Notes under the pieces: generated by a model
What the model was told of the DNA's origin: nothing
What the model saw: only the letters and a program-made list of their open reading frames with translations
Databases searched by the model: none
Position numbers and translations under genes: made by a program
Part shown: positions 17,065-25,886 of the stretch, piece after piece
How positions within the stretch are numbered: position 1 is the stretch's first letter
How the letters are laid out: the number at the start of each line of letters is the position of its first letter
From: Paenibacillus planticolens
GTDB taxonomy: Bacteria; Bacillota; Bacilli; Paenibacillales; NBRC-103111
NCBI RefSeq assembly: GCF_013141725.1
Contig: NZ_WHNZ01000083.1
Location: forward strand, 1 to 64,000
Reading direction: 5' to 3'
Length of the DNA: 64,000 nt

Positions 17065-17796
17065 TTACTGTTTAGCGTTTAAAATCGTTTCGGGATTCAC
17101 AGCGGCATTATCGGTAACTTGACGCACTTCGAAGTGCAGGTGCACGCCGTCTTCCTTCTCGAATTCATTACGTCCCGCTTTCGCGATCACGTCACCTTTC
17201 TTCACTTCAGTGCCTTTGGTTACTTTCACTTCAGCCAAGCTTTGGTAAACGCTGATCAAACCGTTACTGTGTGTGATTTCGACAAGGCTGCCGACAACCG
17301 GATTCTGCTCAACTGCCGTAACCTTACCGCTCAATGCGGCCAATACATCAAATGCTGCGCCATCTTTGGCTTTCAAGTCGATTGCGGTATGCGGCGTCAA
17401 TTGATCATTGTACTGGATCATCGCCGCCTGTTTCACTTCATTGGTTGCATTGGTGTCATAGAATGGGATGGATACTTCGACCAGCGATCTGTCTTTTACA
17501 GGCCATTGCATAGCCTCTGCTGGTGCGTTTACGGCAACCGCCCCGTCTTTGGAATTGTCAGGTGCTTGATTCTCGCTGCTTACCTTAATGCCCAGATCTT
17601 CTTGGCTGACTGTTTTCTTCCCAGCGTCCTGGTACACCCACATTAAGGTTAAGATAATTGCCGCTGCTGCTACATACGTTGCTGGGAATACCCACTTTTT
17701 AGCAAGCAACTTCTTCCATGCGGATGGACTTCCTTGTGCTCCTTGAACAGTTTTAGGAGCTTCTTCTTTTTGAAAACCTTTGTTTTGATCACTCAT
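17065..17796 (-). CDS. spoIIQ: stage II sporulation protein SpoIIQ (LytM/M23 fold)
   Basis: 243 residues: cytoplasmic head, one membrane segment (about 35-55), then a LytM domain. SpoIIQ is made in the forespore and binds SpoIIIAH across the intermembrane space during engulfment. All M23 zinc ligands appear present: His136 and Asp140 in HTAID, His219 and His221 in HLHFE. The B. subtilis protein lacks one of these, so this copy might keep endopeptidase activity. The neighbours spoIID and murA support the call over a general M23 peptidase. The spoIID stop is about 80 bases upstream without a terminator. Confidence 0.88.
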   Translation of the reverse strand: MSDQNKGFQKEEAPKTVQGAQGSPSAWKKLLAKKWVFPATYVAAAAIILTLMWVYQDAGKKTVSQEDLGIKVSSENQAPDNSKDGAVAVNAPAEAMQWPVKDRSLVEVSIPFYDTNATNEVKQAAMIQYNDQLTPHTAIDLKAKDGAAFDVLAALSGKVTAVEQNPVVGSLVEITHSNGLISVYQSLAEVKVTKGTEVKKGDVIAKAGRNEFEKEDGVHLHFEVRQVTDNAAVNPETILNAKQ

Positions 17797-17878
17797 GGTT
17801 AATCACCTCATCAACCATTCTTGACACATTTAAAGGTTTTATACTTGAAGAAAGATATTTTTATAGAAACGTTACGAA

Positions 17879-18928
17879 CTAAGATTTCTGGATAAAAGGC
17901 GCCGCTTTTTCAATAGAGATCCCCGTGTAATAATAGGTTACGATTTGCTCCGCTGTCTTGCCTTCCTTGGCCATGCCGTTAGCGCCCCATTGACTCAGGC
18001 CCACTCCGTGACCGTATCCGTAGGTCGTAAACGTAATTTTGGAGCCGGCCCATTTCCATGCGAATTGAGAGGATGCTAGTCCGAGCTTCTCTCTTACTTC
18101 ACGGCCAGAGAACATTTTTCCTCCGATTGCTATCTTTTTGATCCGGTGGCCTGTCGACCACTCTAGCACCTTCATACTCTTCTCCCCGGTGCCGGTGGTG
18201 GCTATGCTCGTAACCCCCAGCTTTTGCAGCATGCTTTTGTAAGTGATATCTACGGTTTCCTGGTAGCGTGAAGACAGCTTTACATCCCATGGGCTCGGTA
18301 CGCTGCGCAAATAGGGGCTCATGAACGGCCAGTAATCTTCCGAATTTTCGGTATACCCGTTGCTGGTGGAGAAAAAAGTCGCATTGATAGGCTTATGCTC
18401 GTAAGTCAGAATCATATCTTTGGTTTCATTCACAGCTCTATCGATTTTGGCCATATTCGTCTCATATGTACCCCCGCTCCATTTCTCTCTCAGCTCTTGA
18501 TCGTTCAAATAGGCTTGATGTGCGGTTGTATCTGTTACGAGCGCGTCATTCACAGGCATATTGCTATAATCCTTCTCTAGCACTCTCCGTACAACGTAAG
18601 TTCTAGCAGCCATCGCTTGCGCTTTTAGCGCCTCCAGCTCAAATTCAACCGGCATTTCCGCGGCTAATACACCTTTCACATACTGCTCCAGCGGAACCGT
18701 CTCCACTACCGACTTCTTCGTCAAATACACGGGAATCATTAAACCTTGTTGGGTCACCGTCGCTTGATTGGAGCCGTAGTCGTCCGTTTGGGCAGATGGC
18801 ACGTCGCCGCCCGGAATCTTCTTGACTAGCAATCCAGGAACAAGAATGATGACACAGAGCATCGAAGACAAACAAACAGCCATCCATAGGATGACCCCGC
18901 GGCCAGGAACACGTTTCTTCTTCAACAT
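17879..18928 (-). CDS. spoIID: stage II sporulation protein D (peptidoglycan lytic transglycosylase)
   Basis: 349 residues with an N-terminal membrane anchor (about 11-31). The SpoIID/LytB domain shows VETVPLEQYVKGVLAAEMP, the ALKAQAMAARTYV helix, ATFFSTSNGYTENSEDYW and the closing GYGHGVGLSQWGANGMA. SpoIID cleaves septal glycan strands so that the mother-cell membrane can engulf the forespore. I chose the ATG at 18928, with GGAGG eleven bases upstream, over the ATG at 18946, which lacks a site. Confidence 0.95.
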   Translation of the reverse strand: MLKKKRVPGRGVILWMAVCLSSMLCVIILVPGLLVKKIPGGDVPSAQTDDYGSNQATVTQQGLMIPVYLTKKSVVETVPLEQYVKGVLAAEMPVEFELEALKAQAMAARTYVVRRVLEKDYSNMPVNDALVTDTTAHQAYLNDQELREKWSGGTYETNMAKIDRAVNETKDMILTYEHKPINATFFSTSNGYTENSEDYWPFMSPYLRSVPSPWDVKLSSRYQETVDITYKSMLQKLGVTSIATTGTGEKSMKVLEWSTGHRIKKIAIGGKMFSGREVREKLGLASSQFAWKWAGSKITFTTYGYGHGVGLSQWGANGMAKEGKTAEQIVTYYYTGISIEKAAPFIQKS

Positions 18929-19031
18929 CGTCTCAGCAGCCTCCATAAGCGCGTTTACTAGCAGGTAATTTGGTATGACTTAGCTTATGAGAGGCGTTGC
19001 TAGATTAGAACACGAGGCTAGGTCTATTTCT

Positions 19032-19256
19032 ATGTTGTACTCTATACAACATTACTATCGCTATTGGGCTCCCGCGTTTAATGCAATGAATTAAGCAGAA
19101 AGCTGCTGATTGCATGTTCCAACGGAGATAGGAGTCTCCAAAGACTCTTATTGCTTCGTGTGGGGGAGTTTTCAAGCCTTTTTCCGTTAAATGATTGCAT
19201 TTTGTACAATCGAATCACAGTTTTTAAGGCACTCCCCGCTTTTATGTTGCACATAA
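19032..19256. repeat. repeat family B, copies near spoIID
   Basis: Three short elements: ATGTTGTA-CTCTA-TACAACAT (19032-19052), GATTGCATTTTGTACAATC (19193-19211) and TTATGT-TGC-ACATAA (19242-19256). They resemble the four 17-bp quasi-palindromes at 59175-59359 (TTGTAC, three bases, GTGCAA). Confidence 0.5.
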
Positions 19257-19462
19257 GAATCAATTTAATAAACATTTTTTACGTAAAAAACCGAACTATA
19301 ACATGTGATCAGAGCTAATTTAGGGCAAACCTCATGTACGCATAACTGTGAAATGTTACGGATAAGAGAGGTCAAGCTCCGCTTGCCCCTTCCTGTAAAT
19401 AGCCAGTGTGTTTGGGACGAGTGGACTCGTATTGAAATACATTGGCGCTCGGGTCGTTTTAA

Positions 19463-19642
19463 AGGAACCTCATTCCCTTATTTAAAATAAAAGTGGAATC
19501 TGTTGGGCCGAAGGGGAACTACAGGGTCCTAACTCGCAGCTGTCTCCCAATATCCTGTCCGTAATGGCGAAATAGAGGACCGTAGTTCCCCTTTCCTCGC
19601 TCAATGGGGTGTTTTGGGCTAAATAGAGCCTTGTAGTTCCCC
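19463..19642. repeat. repeat family A, copy 1 (between murA and spoIID)
   Basis: Forward units GGAACCTCATTCCCTTATTT (19463-19482, diverged) and GGGGAACTACAGGGTCCT (19513-19530) are followed by inverted units AAATAGAGGACCGTAGTTCC (19570-19591 in full) and AAATAGAGCCTTGTAGTTCC (19621-19642). The forward and inverted consensus are reverse complements of one another. Confidence 0.75.
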
Positions 19643-19710
19643 TACCTCACCGTGTGGCATCTGAGACTGACCGTCGCCGCATGAATAAGGGGGGAAGCTC
19701 GGCGCACCCC

Positions 19711-19746
19711 AAAAATAAAAAACCGCCGGATCACCTCCGACGGTTC
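19711..19746 (-). terminator. Rho-independent terminator of murA
   Basis: ACCGTCGGAGG pairs with CCGGCGGT around a short loop, followed by TTTTTTATTTTT on the minus strand, about 12 bases after the murA stop. Confidence 0.85.
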
Positions 19747-19758
19747 ATTCTATTCATC

Positions 19759-21078
19759 CTATGCTAATGTTGGCTGGATATTGAAAAAGCCCAGCTCCGC
19801 AGCTTCCTGCTCCACTTGTTGCGGTACCGAACGGGAAATGTCGGCACCAAGTCCGCGCAGGACGTCTGTAATGTCGACGTACCCGCGATCAATATGGTGA
19901 ACCCCCGTAATCTCGGTTTCACCCTCTGCAGCCAGCGCCGCCAGAATAAGCGCGGCTCCTGCGCGCAGGTCGGTTGCGCATACTTTCGCGCCGCGCAGCT
20001 TGGCATTGCCGCTCACGATCGCGGTACGGCCATCGACTTTAATATGCGCGTTCATGTTCGCGAATTCCTCCACGTGCATGAACCGGTTCTCGAACACGGT
20101 CTCCGTCACGAGGCTCGTGCCGTCCGCCACCATCAGCAGCGCCATCATTTGCGACTGCATATCGGTCGGGAAGCCCGGATACGGCAGCGTCTTCACATCC
20201 ACCGCACGCAACGGCGCCGTTGCACGAACGCGAATGCCGTTCTCGTCTTCTTCGATGATCACGCCCATTTCCTGCATTTTGGAGATGACAGGACGGAGGT
20301 GATCCCCAATAGCGCCTTCCATGTACAGTTCGCTGCCGGTAATAGCTGCAGCAATCATATATGTACCTGCTTCTACGCGATCTGGAATAACCGTATGTAC
20401 AGCCCCACTAAGTTTCTCTACGCCTTCTATGCGAATAACACCTGTTCCAGCGCCGCGAATAATGGCACCCATCGCATTCAAATAGTTAGCCAAATCGACG
20501 ATTTCCGGCTCTTTGGCTGCATTCTCAATGATGGTTGTGCCTTCAGCAAGCGTAGCAGCCATCATAATATTCTCGGTTGCGCCAACGCTGGCTACATCCA
20601 AATAAATTTTAGCACCCTTCAGGCGCCCTTTCACTCTGGCCTCGATATACCCTTGACCCAATTCAATATCGGCACCCATCGCTTCAAAGCCTTTGAGATG
20701 CTGATCAATCGGCCTCGTGCCAATTGCACAGCCGCCTGGCAGGGAAATTCTCGCCTGCCCCCGTCTTGCAAGCAATGGCCCCATAACAAGGAAAGAGGCT
20801 CTCATTTTACGAACTAAATCGTACGATGCTTCGCATGTGTCAATGCGCTCGGCACGAACGCGAATAACCTGACGGTCATATTCGACTTCAATACCTAAGC
20901 TCTGCAATACTTTATTAATGACTAGTACATCGTCAAGGGGAGGCGCATCGTGGATGACGCTTTCACCTTCCGACCCCAGAATGGAAGCTGCAATAATCGG
21001 CAGTACCGCATTTTTCGCTCCGTTGATTTTCACATTGCCAGCTAACTTTCGGCCACCGCGGACGATAATTTTGCTCAT
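19759..21078 (-). CDS. murA: UDP-N-acetylglucosamine 1-carboxyvinyltransferase MurA
   Basis: 439 residues. The INGAKNAVLP N-terminus and ISLPGGCAIGTRPID with catalytic Cys117 are diagnostic. MurA adds enolpyruvate from PEP to UDP-GlcNAc, the first committed step of peptidoglycan synthesis, and is the target of fosfomycin (Cys rather than Asp at 117 predicts sensitivity of the enzyme). Position beside spoIID and ywzB matches murAA of B. subtilis. The start is the ATG at 21078, seven bases after GGAGG. Confidence 0.96.
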   Translation of the reverse strand: MSKIIVRGGRKLAGNVKINGAKNAVLPIIAASILGSEGESVIHDAPPLDDVLVINKVLQSLGIEVEYDRQVIRVRAERIDTCEASYDLVRKMRASFLVMGPLLARRGQARISLPGGCAIGTRPIDQHLKGFEAMGADIELGQGYIEARVKGRLKGAKIYLDVASVGATENIMMAATLAEGTTIIENAAKEPEIVDLANYLNAMGAIIRGAGTGVIRIEGVEKLSGAVHTVIPDRVEAGTYMIAAAITGSELYMEGAIGDHLRPVISKMQEMGVIIEEDENGIRVRATAPLRAVDVKTLPYPGFPTDMQSQMMALLMVADGTSLVTETVFENRFMHVEEFANMNAHIKVDGRTAIVSGNAKLRGAKVCATDLRAGAALILAALAAEGETEITGVHHIDRGYVDITDVLRGLGADISRSVPQQVEQEAAELGFFNIQPTLA

Positions 21079-21275
21079 CATGGTCCCTCCGCGCACTTAT
21101 TTTAATTACAAGGTTTTGCACATTTCCTAAGTTTATCATCACAAGCCACATAGATACAACTGTGTTCTTTTGGTATTCCTAGACACCATCATAGAGTTCG
21201 AAAAGGATCTCGATTTTGGCTCCGTTCTACTATCCATTGTTGACAACAATTTAAAGCATTATTCGAAAAAGCGAA

Positions 21276-21536
21276 TTAAAACATCTTTCCGAAGCCCAGG
21301 GAGAGACCTAAATACTGGATGAAAAAACTGGCAACGAGATGCCCCAATCCAATCGAAAGCAGAATTTGCAGCATAATGGCTTGCGCACCCTTAGGGTTCT
21401 TCAGCAGCACGTCAAAGCGGAACGCTTGCAGCGCCCACCACGCCAAGCCGATACATAGAATATAAACAACAATGTCGACCATATTCATTAGCGAAGCATA
21501 CTTGGCAGCTTCATTCCATTTGTCTGTTTCTCCCAT
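21276..21536 (-). CDS. ywzB: DUF1146 family small membrane protein (YwzB)
   Basis: 86 residues with two membrane segments (about 20-45 and 56-78) and the WWALQAFRFDVLLKNPKGAQ link typical of DUF1146. Its function is unknown; in B. subtilis it also lies between murAA and the atp operon. GAGGAG precedes the ATG. Confidence 0.85.
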   Translation of the reverse strand: MGETDKWNEAAKYASLMNMVDIVVYILCIGLAWWALQAFRFDVLLKNPKGAQAIMLQILLSIGLGHLVASFFIQYLGLSLGFGKMF

Positions 21537-21555
21537 AGGTCACTCCTCTTCGGTT

Positions 21556-24084
21556 CTACCGATTCATTACTTTCAACAGCATGGAGACAAATTCCGCGCG
21601 GGTAGCCTGCTCATCAGGATGGAAAGTCCCGTCCGGATAGCCGGCAACCCAGCCGTCAGCCCACATTTGCTTTAAAATGCCAATCCCCCAATAAGACTCA
21701 TCTACATCTTTAAAAGGAGAATTGCCCCGCTTCTTCCCTGTCATATTCATGCTCCGCGCAAGCATCTGCGTCATTTCCATCCGGGTAAGCGTGCGGTCGG
21801 GTCCGAAAGTCCCGTTCGGATACCCGCCAACGATATCCGCCTGCAGCGCTTTGGCTACGTATTCGTAAGCCCAGTGCGCCGTGTCCATATCGCTGAATTT
21901 CAGCTCTTTGCGCTTCGTCAGCTTCAAAGCCCGAGTCAGCACAGCCGCTGCCTCCGCACGCGTAATCGATTGGTCCGGAGCAAAACGGTAGTTCCCATAG
22001 CCGCTGATCACACCTTGATCCGTAAGCTTGCTGATCGCATCCTGCGCCCAATGCCCCTCAATATCGGCAAACCCGCTGATTAGGGTGTAACTGCTTATTT
22101 TTAACCGATACATTTGACTCATAAACCATTGATTTGCTTGAAGCTTAATATAATAGGTGCCTGCATCCAGCGTCTTCTCAATGAAGAGCTCATCAGAGCC
22201 GTATTCGTTTCTATAAAAGCCCTGTTCCTTCAATGTACTGTCATACAGCGTTGCGTACATCGTCCGTGAAGTCGGGATGTTGGTTAACTTCACCTGCGCC
22301 AATCCGTTTTTGGTCATTCGGAATTTGAACCAATCGACGTCTTCATTGTTGTTAAATAATCCTTCATACACCGAATTCATCGCTGCAAAAGTCGCCTGAT
22401 ACGACTTATCGTTGGGCTCATTCGGATCAATCAGCTTCGGCGAATACTCGATTTCAAGCGTATACTCGCCCGTAATCGGCTCCGTAAAATCCTTCACATT
22501 GCTGATGCGGATATAATATTGCCCCGGAAATACATCCATTAGCGGGCTGATCTCAATCCCGCCATCTCCGGTTTGATCGATCGTAATCGCCTTTTCCCCT
22601 TCCTTTTGAAAAAGGATCATCGGGTCAATACGTCCTGTATCCACGGAAAGCTTTAGCCGAATCGTGCCTGATTGCTGCAGGGGAAGGACGAACCAGTCAA
22701 CGTCCCCTTTTTGGTGAAAAGTTCCGACGATCGTTTGACTGCGTGCAGGGAGCGCAAATGCTTTGTACTGCTTATCGTTATCCTCATAGGGATCCCTGTA
22801 GATAATAAAATCCGTTTGCAAGCTATAACTGATCCCCGTCTTCCGGGTGCGATCCACCGCCTGAAGCTGCATGTATGTGCGACCCTTGGTTACTTTCACT
22901 AGAAAAGGCTGCATGCCATTCGAAGTATTATTAGAAACAAACGTTTCTCCGGAATCAAAGCGCACACGAATACCCGTGGTATCCGCATTCTTCAACCATA
23001 CCTTGATATACCCGTCATAGGGCGCATCAATCGCGAACCAATCCTCGTCCTGCGCAGAAGTTAGCACTGCTTTCACAGAAGTATGTATAGAAAGTTTGGC
23101 CGCTTTGTTTTTACTATTATTTGACTCAAAACGATTTTCATTATAGGGCTTTGTCAGTGCCAAATCGACTCTTAACAGCCCATATCCCGTTTTGGGATCC
23201 CATCCCTCTTCGCCCAAATTTTCCGTCGTCTGTTCAAGCTGCGATCGTACTTGATACGCACTCAAAGCCGGAAATTTGCCCCACACCAATGCGGCTGCTC
23301 CGGCAACTTGCGGTGCGGACATCGAGCTTCCGTCCTGATACTGATAGCCGCCTCCCAGTGCTGTGGTATACACATCCCATGGTGCTACCAAGTCCAGCTC
23401 CGGTCCAAAATTGGATCGCGGATCTGGCTGCTTATCGGAGCGAACGCCTCCTACAGCTAAAACCGTCGGATACGCCGCCGGGTATTTGACACTCATGCTT
23501 TCATTGCCGACAGCAGCCACAAGCAGTACGTTGTGATCTTCTGCATACTGCACAATGTTCGCCAAGTAATCGGAGTACTTGTTCAAACCCAAGGAAAGCA
23601 CAACGATCTTCGCCCCGTGATCCACGGCATATTTAATGCCTTCACCAAGCTTCGCTTCGCCGCCGGTGCCGTCTGCCTCCAACGCTTTGATCGGCATGAT
23701 TTTCGTATTAGGAGCTATGCCTGCGATACCTTTATCGTTATTAATCGAAGCCGCTATGATACCGGCTACATTCGTTCCATGTCCATTATCGTCCATTGGC
23801 TTTTTCGTAGGCTGAAGCAAGTTCACGCCATCCACCAAATTACCTACTAAATCAGGATGTGTAAGATCAACACCCGTATCAACAACAGCCACTACAATAG
23901 GCGTACGGGTATCTCCAGCCGCAACCCACGCTTGATCGATGTGGATCATGTCCAGGTAAGTTTGTTTTACCCTCATGGGATCCGTCGATGCGGGATACGC
24001 CGCTTCTGCTTTTGTAACCATCACTGTAAGTTCCACAACGAGCAGCATCAGAACGATGAGCCATACGTGTCGAATGAATTTCAT
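21556..24084 (-). CDS. secreted subtilisin-like (S8) protease with C-terminal SLH anchor
   Basis: 842 residues. Signal peptide at 1-29. Catalytic domain at about 45-310 with Asp69 (VVDTGVD), His102 (NGHGTNVAG), oxyanion Asn194 and Ser254 (GSSMSAPQ), so the triad is intact. Three PPC-like beta domains follow at roughly 320-690, each with an E/D-DWF core (DEDWFAID, GDVDWFVLP, NEDVDWFKFR). Three SLH units end the protein (starting near GFADIEGHWAQDAI, FSDMDTAHWAYEYV and FKDVDESYWGIGIL). It is probably a cell-surface protease bound to pyruvylated wall polymer. No long propeptide is evident. AAAGGAA precedes the ATG. Substrate unknown. Confidence 0.92.
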   Translation of the reverse strand: MKFIRHVWLIVLMLLVVELTVMVTKAEAAYPASTDPMRVKQTYLDMIHIDQAWVAAGDTRTPIVVAVVDTGVDLTHPDLVGNLVDGVNLLQPTKKPMDDNGHGTNVAGIIAASINNDKGIAGIAPNTKIMPIKALEADGTGGEAKLGEGIKYAVDHGAKIVVLSLGLNKYSDYLANIVQYAEDHNVLLVAAVGNESMSVKYPAAYPTVLAVGGVRSDKQPDPRSNFGPELDLVAPWDVYTTALGGGYQYQDGSSMSAPQVAGAAALVWGKFPALSAYQVRSQLEQTTENLGEEGWDPKTGYGLLRVDLALTKPYNENRFESNNSKNKAAKLSIHTSVKAVLTSAQDEDWFAIDAPYDGYIKVWLKNADTTGIRVRFDSGETFVSNNTSNGMQPFLVKVTKGRTYMQLQAVDRTRKTGISYSLQTDFIIYRDPYEDNDKQYKAFALPARSQTIVGTFHQKGDVDWFVLPLQQSGTIRLKLSVDTGRIDPMILFQKEGEKAITIDQTGDGGIEISPLMDVFPGQYYIRISNVKDFTEPITGEYTLEIEYSPKLIDPNEPNDKSYQATFAAMNSVYEGLFNNNEDVDWFKFRMTKNGLAQVKLTNIPTSRTMYATLYDSTLKEQGFYRNEYGSDELFIEKTLDAGTYYIKLQANQWFMSQMYRLKISSYTLISGFADIEGHWAQDAISKLTDQGVISGYGNYRFAPDQSITRAEAAAVLTRALKLTKRKELKFSDMDTAHWAYEYVAKALQADIVGGYPNGTFGPDRTLTRMEMTQMLARSMNMTGKKRGNSPFKDVDESYWGIGILKQMWADGWVAGYPDGTFHPDEQATRAEFVSMLLKVMNR

Positions 24085-24327
24085 GAGATCACAGTTCCTT
24101 TATCGTAATGGTCTTTGTCCTTCTCTATCTATACCACATTACCCGTCTTCTCGATACATATAACGGTTTTTCTTCGCAAAAAGTTCAGAACTTTTGAAAT
24201 AATCTTTTGGGGCTTGGCTCATGTGAATCTATTGTACATGGAAATGTGGGATTTGTGTGGGATTTGGAGGCAATTACCAGAGATGCGGAAAACCGTGGAT
24301 TTTGTGCTAAAACAGGTTAAAGGTGAT

Positions 24328-24359
24328 ATAAAAAAGCCCTCCCCAACAAGGGAAAGGCT
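24328..24359 (-). terminator. Rho-independent terminator of the nuo operon
   Basis: AGCCTTTCCC pairs with GGGGAGGGCT around TTGTT and is followed by TTTTTTATA on the minus strand. It begins 12 bases after the nuoN stop codon. Confidence 0.9.
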
Positions 24360-24370
24360 CTTCACAATTT

Positions 24371-25882
24371 TTACATCATAATAAAATCCTTCGTCAGCAT
24401 AAAAATGCTTTCGATCCATCTGAGCACAAGGTGCGGCACAAAGCCCAAGACTAAGCTGACAAGTGCGCATAACCAGACCGTTACGCCTAGCGTAACCGGT
24501 ACTTTGACCTCGGCAGACTCGTAATCGCTGCGCATGAACATTTGACGCACGATTCCGAAGTAGTAGTACAAGGATACCACACTCGTCGCGATCATCAGGG
24601 AGCCCAGCCAATATTGATGGGTTTGCATCGTTCCGAGAATGATATACAACTTACCGAAGAATCCGCCGGAAATAGGGATACCCGCCAAGGACAGCACAAG
24701 CAATACCATCGCTACAGCTGTATAAGGCGCCCGGTAGTACAAACCCCCGAAGCCCTTTGCTTCGGTATGTCCCTCCGCTTGCTCGATAATCATCAAAACT
24801 GCGAATGCACCGATGTTCATAAACAAGTACGCGATTAAATAGAAAATAAATTCAGAGAAGTTCGCGTAATGGACGGCGGAGAAGTAGGTTGCGATCGGAA
24901 CCAGCAAATATCCCGCATTGGCGATTCCCGAGTAAGCCAACAACCTTTTTATGTTCGTTTGCTTCAACGCAATGAAATTACCGGTCACCATCGCGATCGC
25001 AGCCATGACAGAGATGGCCAGGAAAATATCGGATTGGAATTTCGGTTCCTCGAAAGAGCTAAAGCCAAACAAGATGTAGAATACCCGGAAAAGAATGGCG
25101 AACCCGGCGCCTTTGGACACGACGGCCAAGAAAGCTGTCACCGGCGTAGGAGCGCCTTGGTAAACATCCGGAGCCCAGCTGTGGAACGGGGCAGCGGCGA
25201 TCTTGAAGCCGAAGCCGGCAAGCAGCATGAAGAACGAAACATACAGCAGCGGCTCGTAAGAAGCAACGAGAGACGGAAGCGCAGCGCCAATCTCCGAAAG
25301 ATTGCTCGTTCCGACCATGCCATACAAGAAGGACATCCCATACAAGATGATGGCGGAGGAAACACCGCCCATGACCAGGTATTTAAAAGCTCCTTCATTG
25401 GAATTGCTATCCTTCTTCTTCATCGCAACAAGCAAGTAAGAGGTTATGCTAAGAAGCTCCAACCCCACATATAACGTGATCAGATCACCGGAAGATGACA
25501 TAATCATGGCGCCCAGCGCAGCAGGCAGGTAGAAATAGTAGTATTCGCCCACATGCGGGATCGCGTCTTCCTTCACGAAGCTTAAACTCATCAGGACGAC
25601 GAAGCCGGTTCCTAATAAAGTAAACAATTTCAGCAGATTCGAGAAATCATCCACTCTATAGCTCTGGTTGAGCAGCTGAATGGCCTCATCCGGATTCAAC
25701 TGAAGCAAGACAAATACAGCAGAAATTACAAGGCCGACCAAGGTCAACCATCCAATAACGGAACGACTTAACCTGCTTGGCAGGATCAAATCCAAGAGAG
25801 ATAGGATGATCGCGGTGGCAACCAGCGAAAGCTCAGGGAGCAGATGCACTAAATCGGCGACATGGAGTCGAAGCTGTTCCAC
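24371..25882 (-). CDS. nuoN: NADH-quinone oxidoreductase subunit N
   Basis: 503 residues, about fourteen membrane segments. The antiporter-like core shows YYYFYLPAALGAMIM, the conserved Glu in LYVGLELLS and the Lys-containing FKIAAAPFHSWAPDVYQGAP loop. NuoN is one of the three proton-channel subunits of complex I. It is the last gene of the nuo operon, four bases after nuoM. Confidence 0.95.
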   Translation of the reverse strand: MEQLRLHVADLVHLLPELSLVATAIILSLLDLILPSRLSRSVIGWLTLVGLVISAVFVLLQLNPDEAIQLLNQSYRVDDFSNLLKLFTLLGTGFVVLMSLSFVKEDAIPHVGEYYYFYLPAALGAMIMSSSGDLITLYVGLELLSITSYLLVAMKKKDSNSNEGAFKYLVMGGVSSAIILYGMSFLYGMVGTSNLSEIGAALPSLVASYEPLLYVSFFMLLAGFGFKIAAAPFHSWAPDVYQGAPTPVTAFLAVVSKGAGFAILFRVFYILFGFSSFEEPKFQSDIFLAISVMAAIAMVTGNFIALKQTNIKRLLAYSGIANAGYLLVPIATYFSAVHYANFSEFIFYLIAYLFMNIGAFAVLMIIEQAEGHTEAKGFGGLYYRAPYTAVAMVLLVLSLAGIPISGGFFGKLYIILGTMQTHQYWLGSLMIATSVVSLYYYFGIVRQMFMRSDYESAEVKVPVTLGVTVWLCALVSLVLGFVPHLVLRWIESIFMLTKDFIMM

Positions 25883-25886
25883 CGGA

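Larger units (their letters stand above)
18947..19758. other. 812-base gene-free region carrying two repeat families
   Basis: No protein gene is supported here. The left half holds family B palindromes (19032-19256), the right half a family A inverted array (19463-19642), and the right end the murA terminator. The promoter of spoIID should lie near 18960-19030. A perfect palindrome ATGTTGTA-TACAACAT stands at 19032. Confidence 0.6.

Noticed and set aside
17797..17878. Sigma-F promoter for spoIIQ
   Set aside because: A GTATA -35 element is visible but no acceptable -10 (GGnnAnA) at the right distance.
19816..20817. 333-codon open frame opposite murA
   Set aside because: Antisense shadow of murA with improbable His/Arg/Cys-rich composition.
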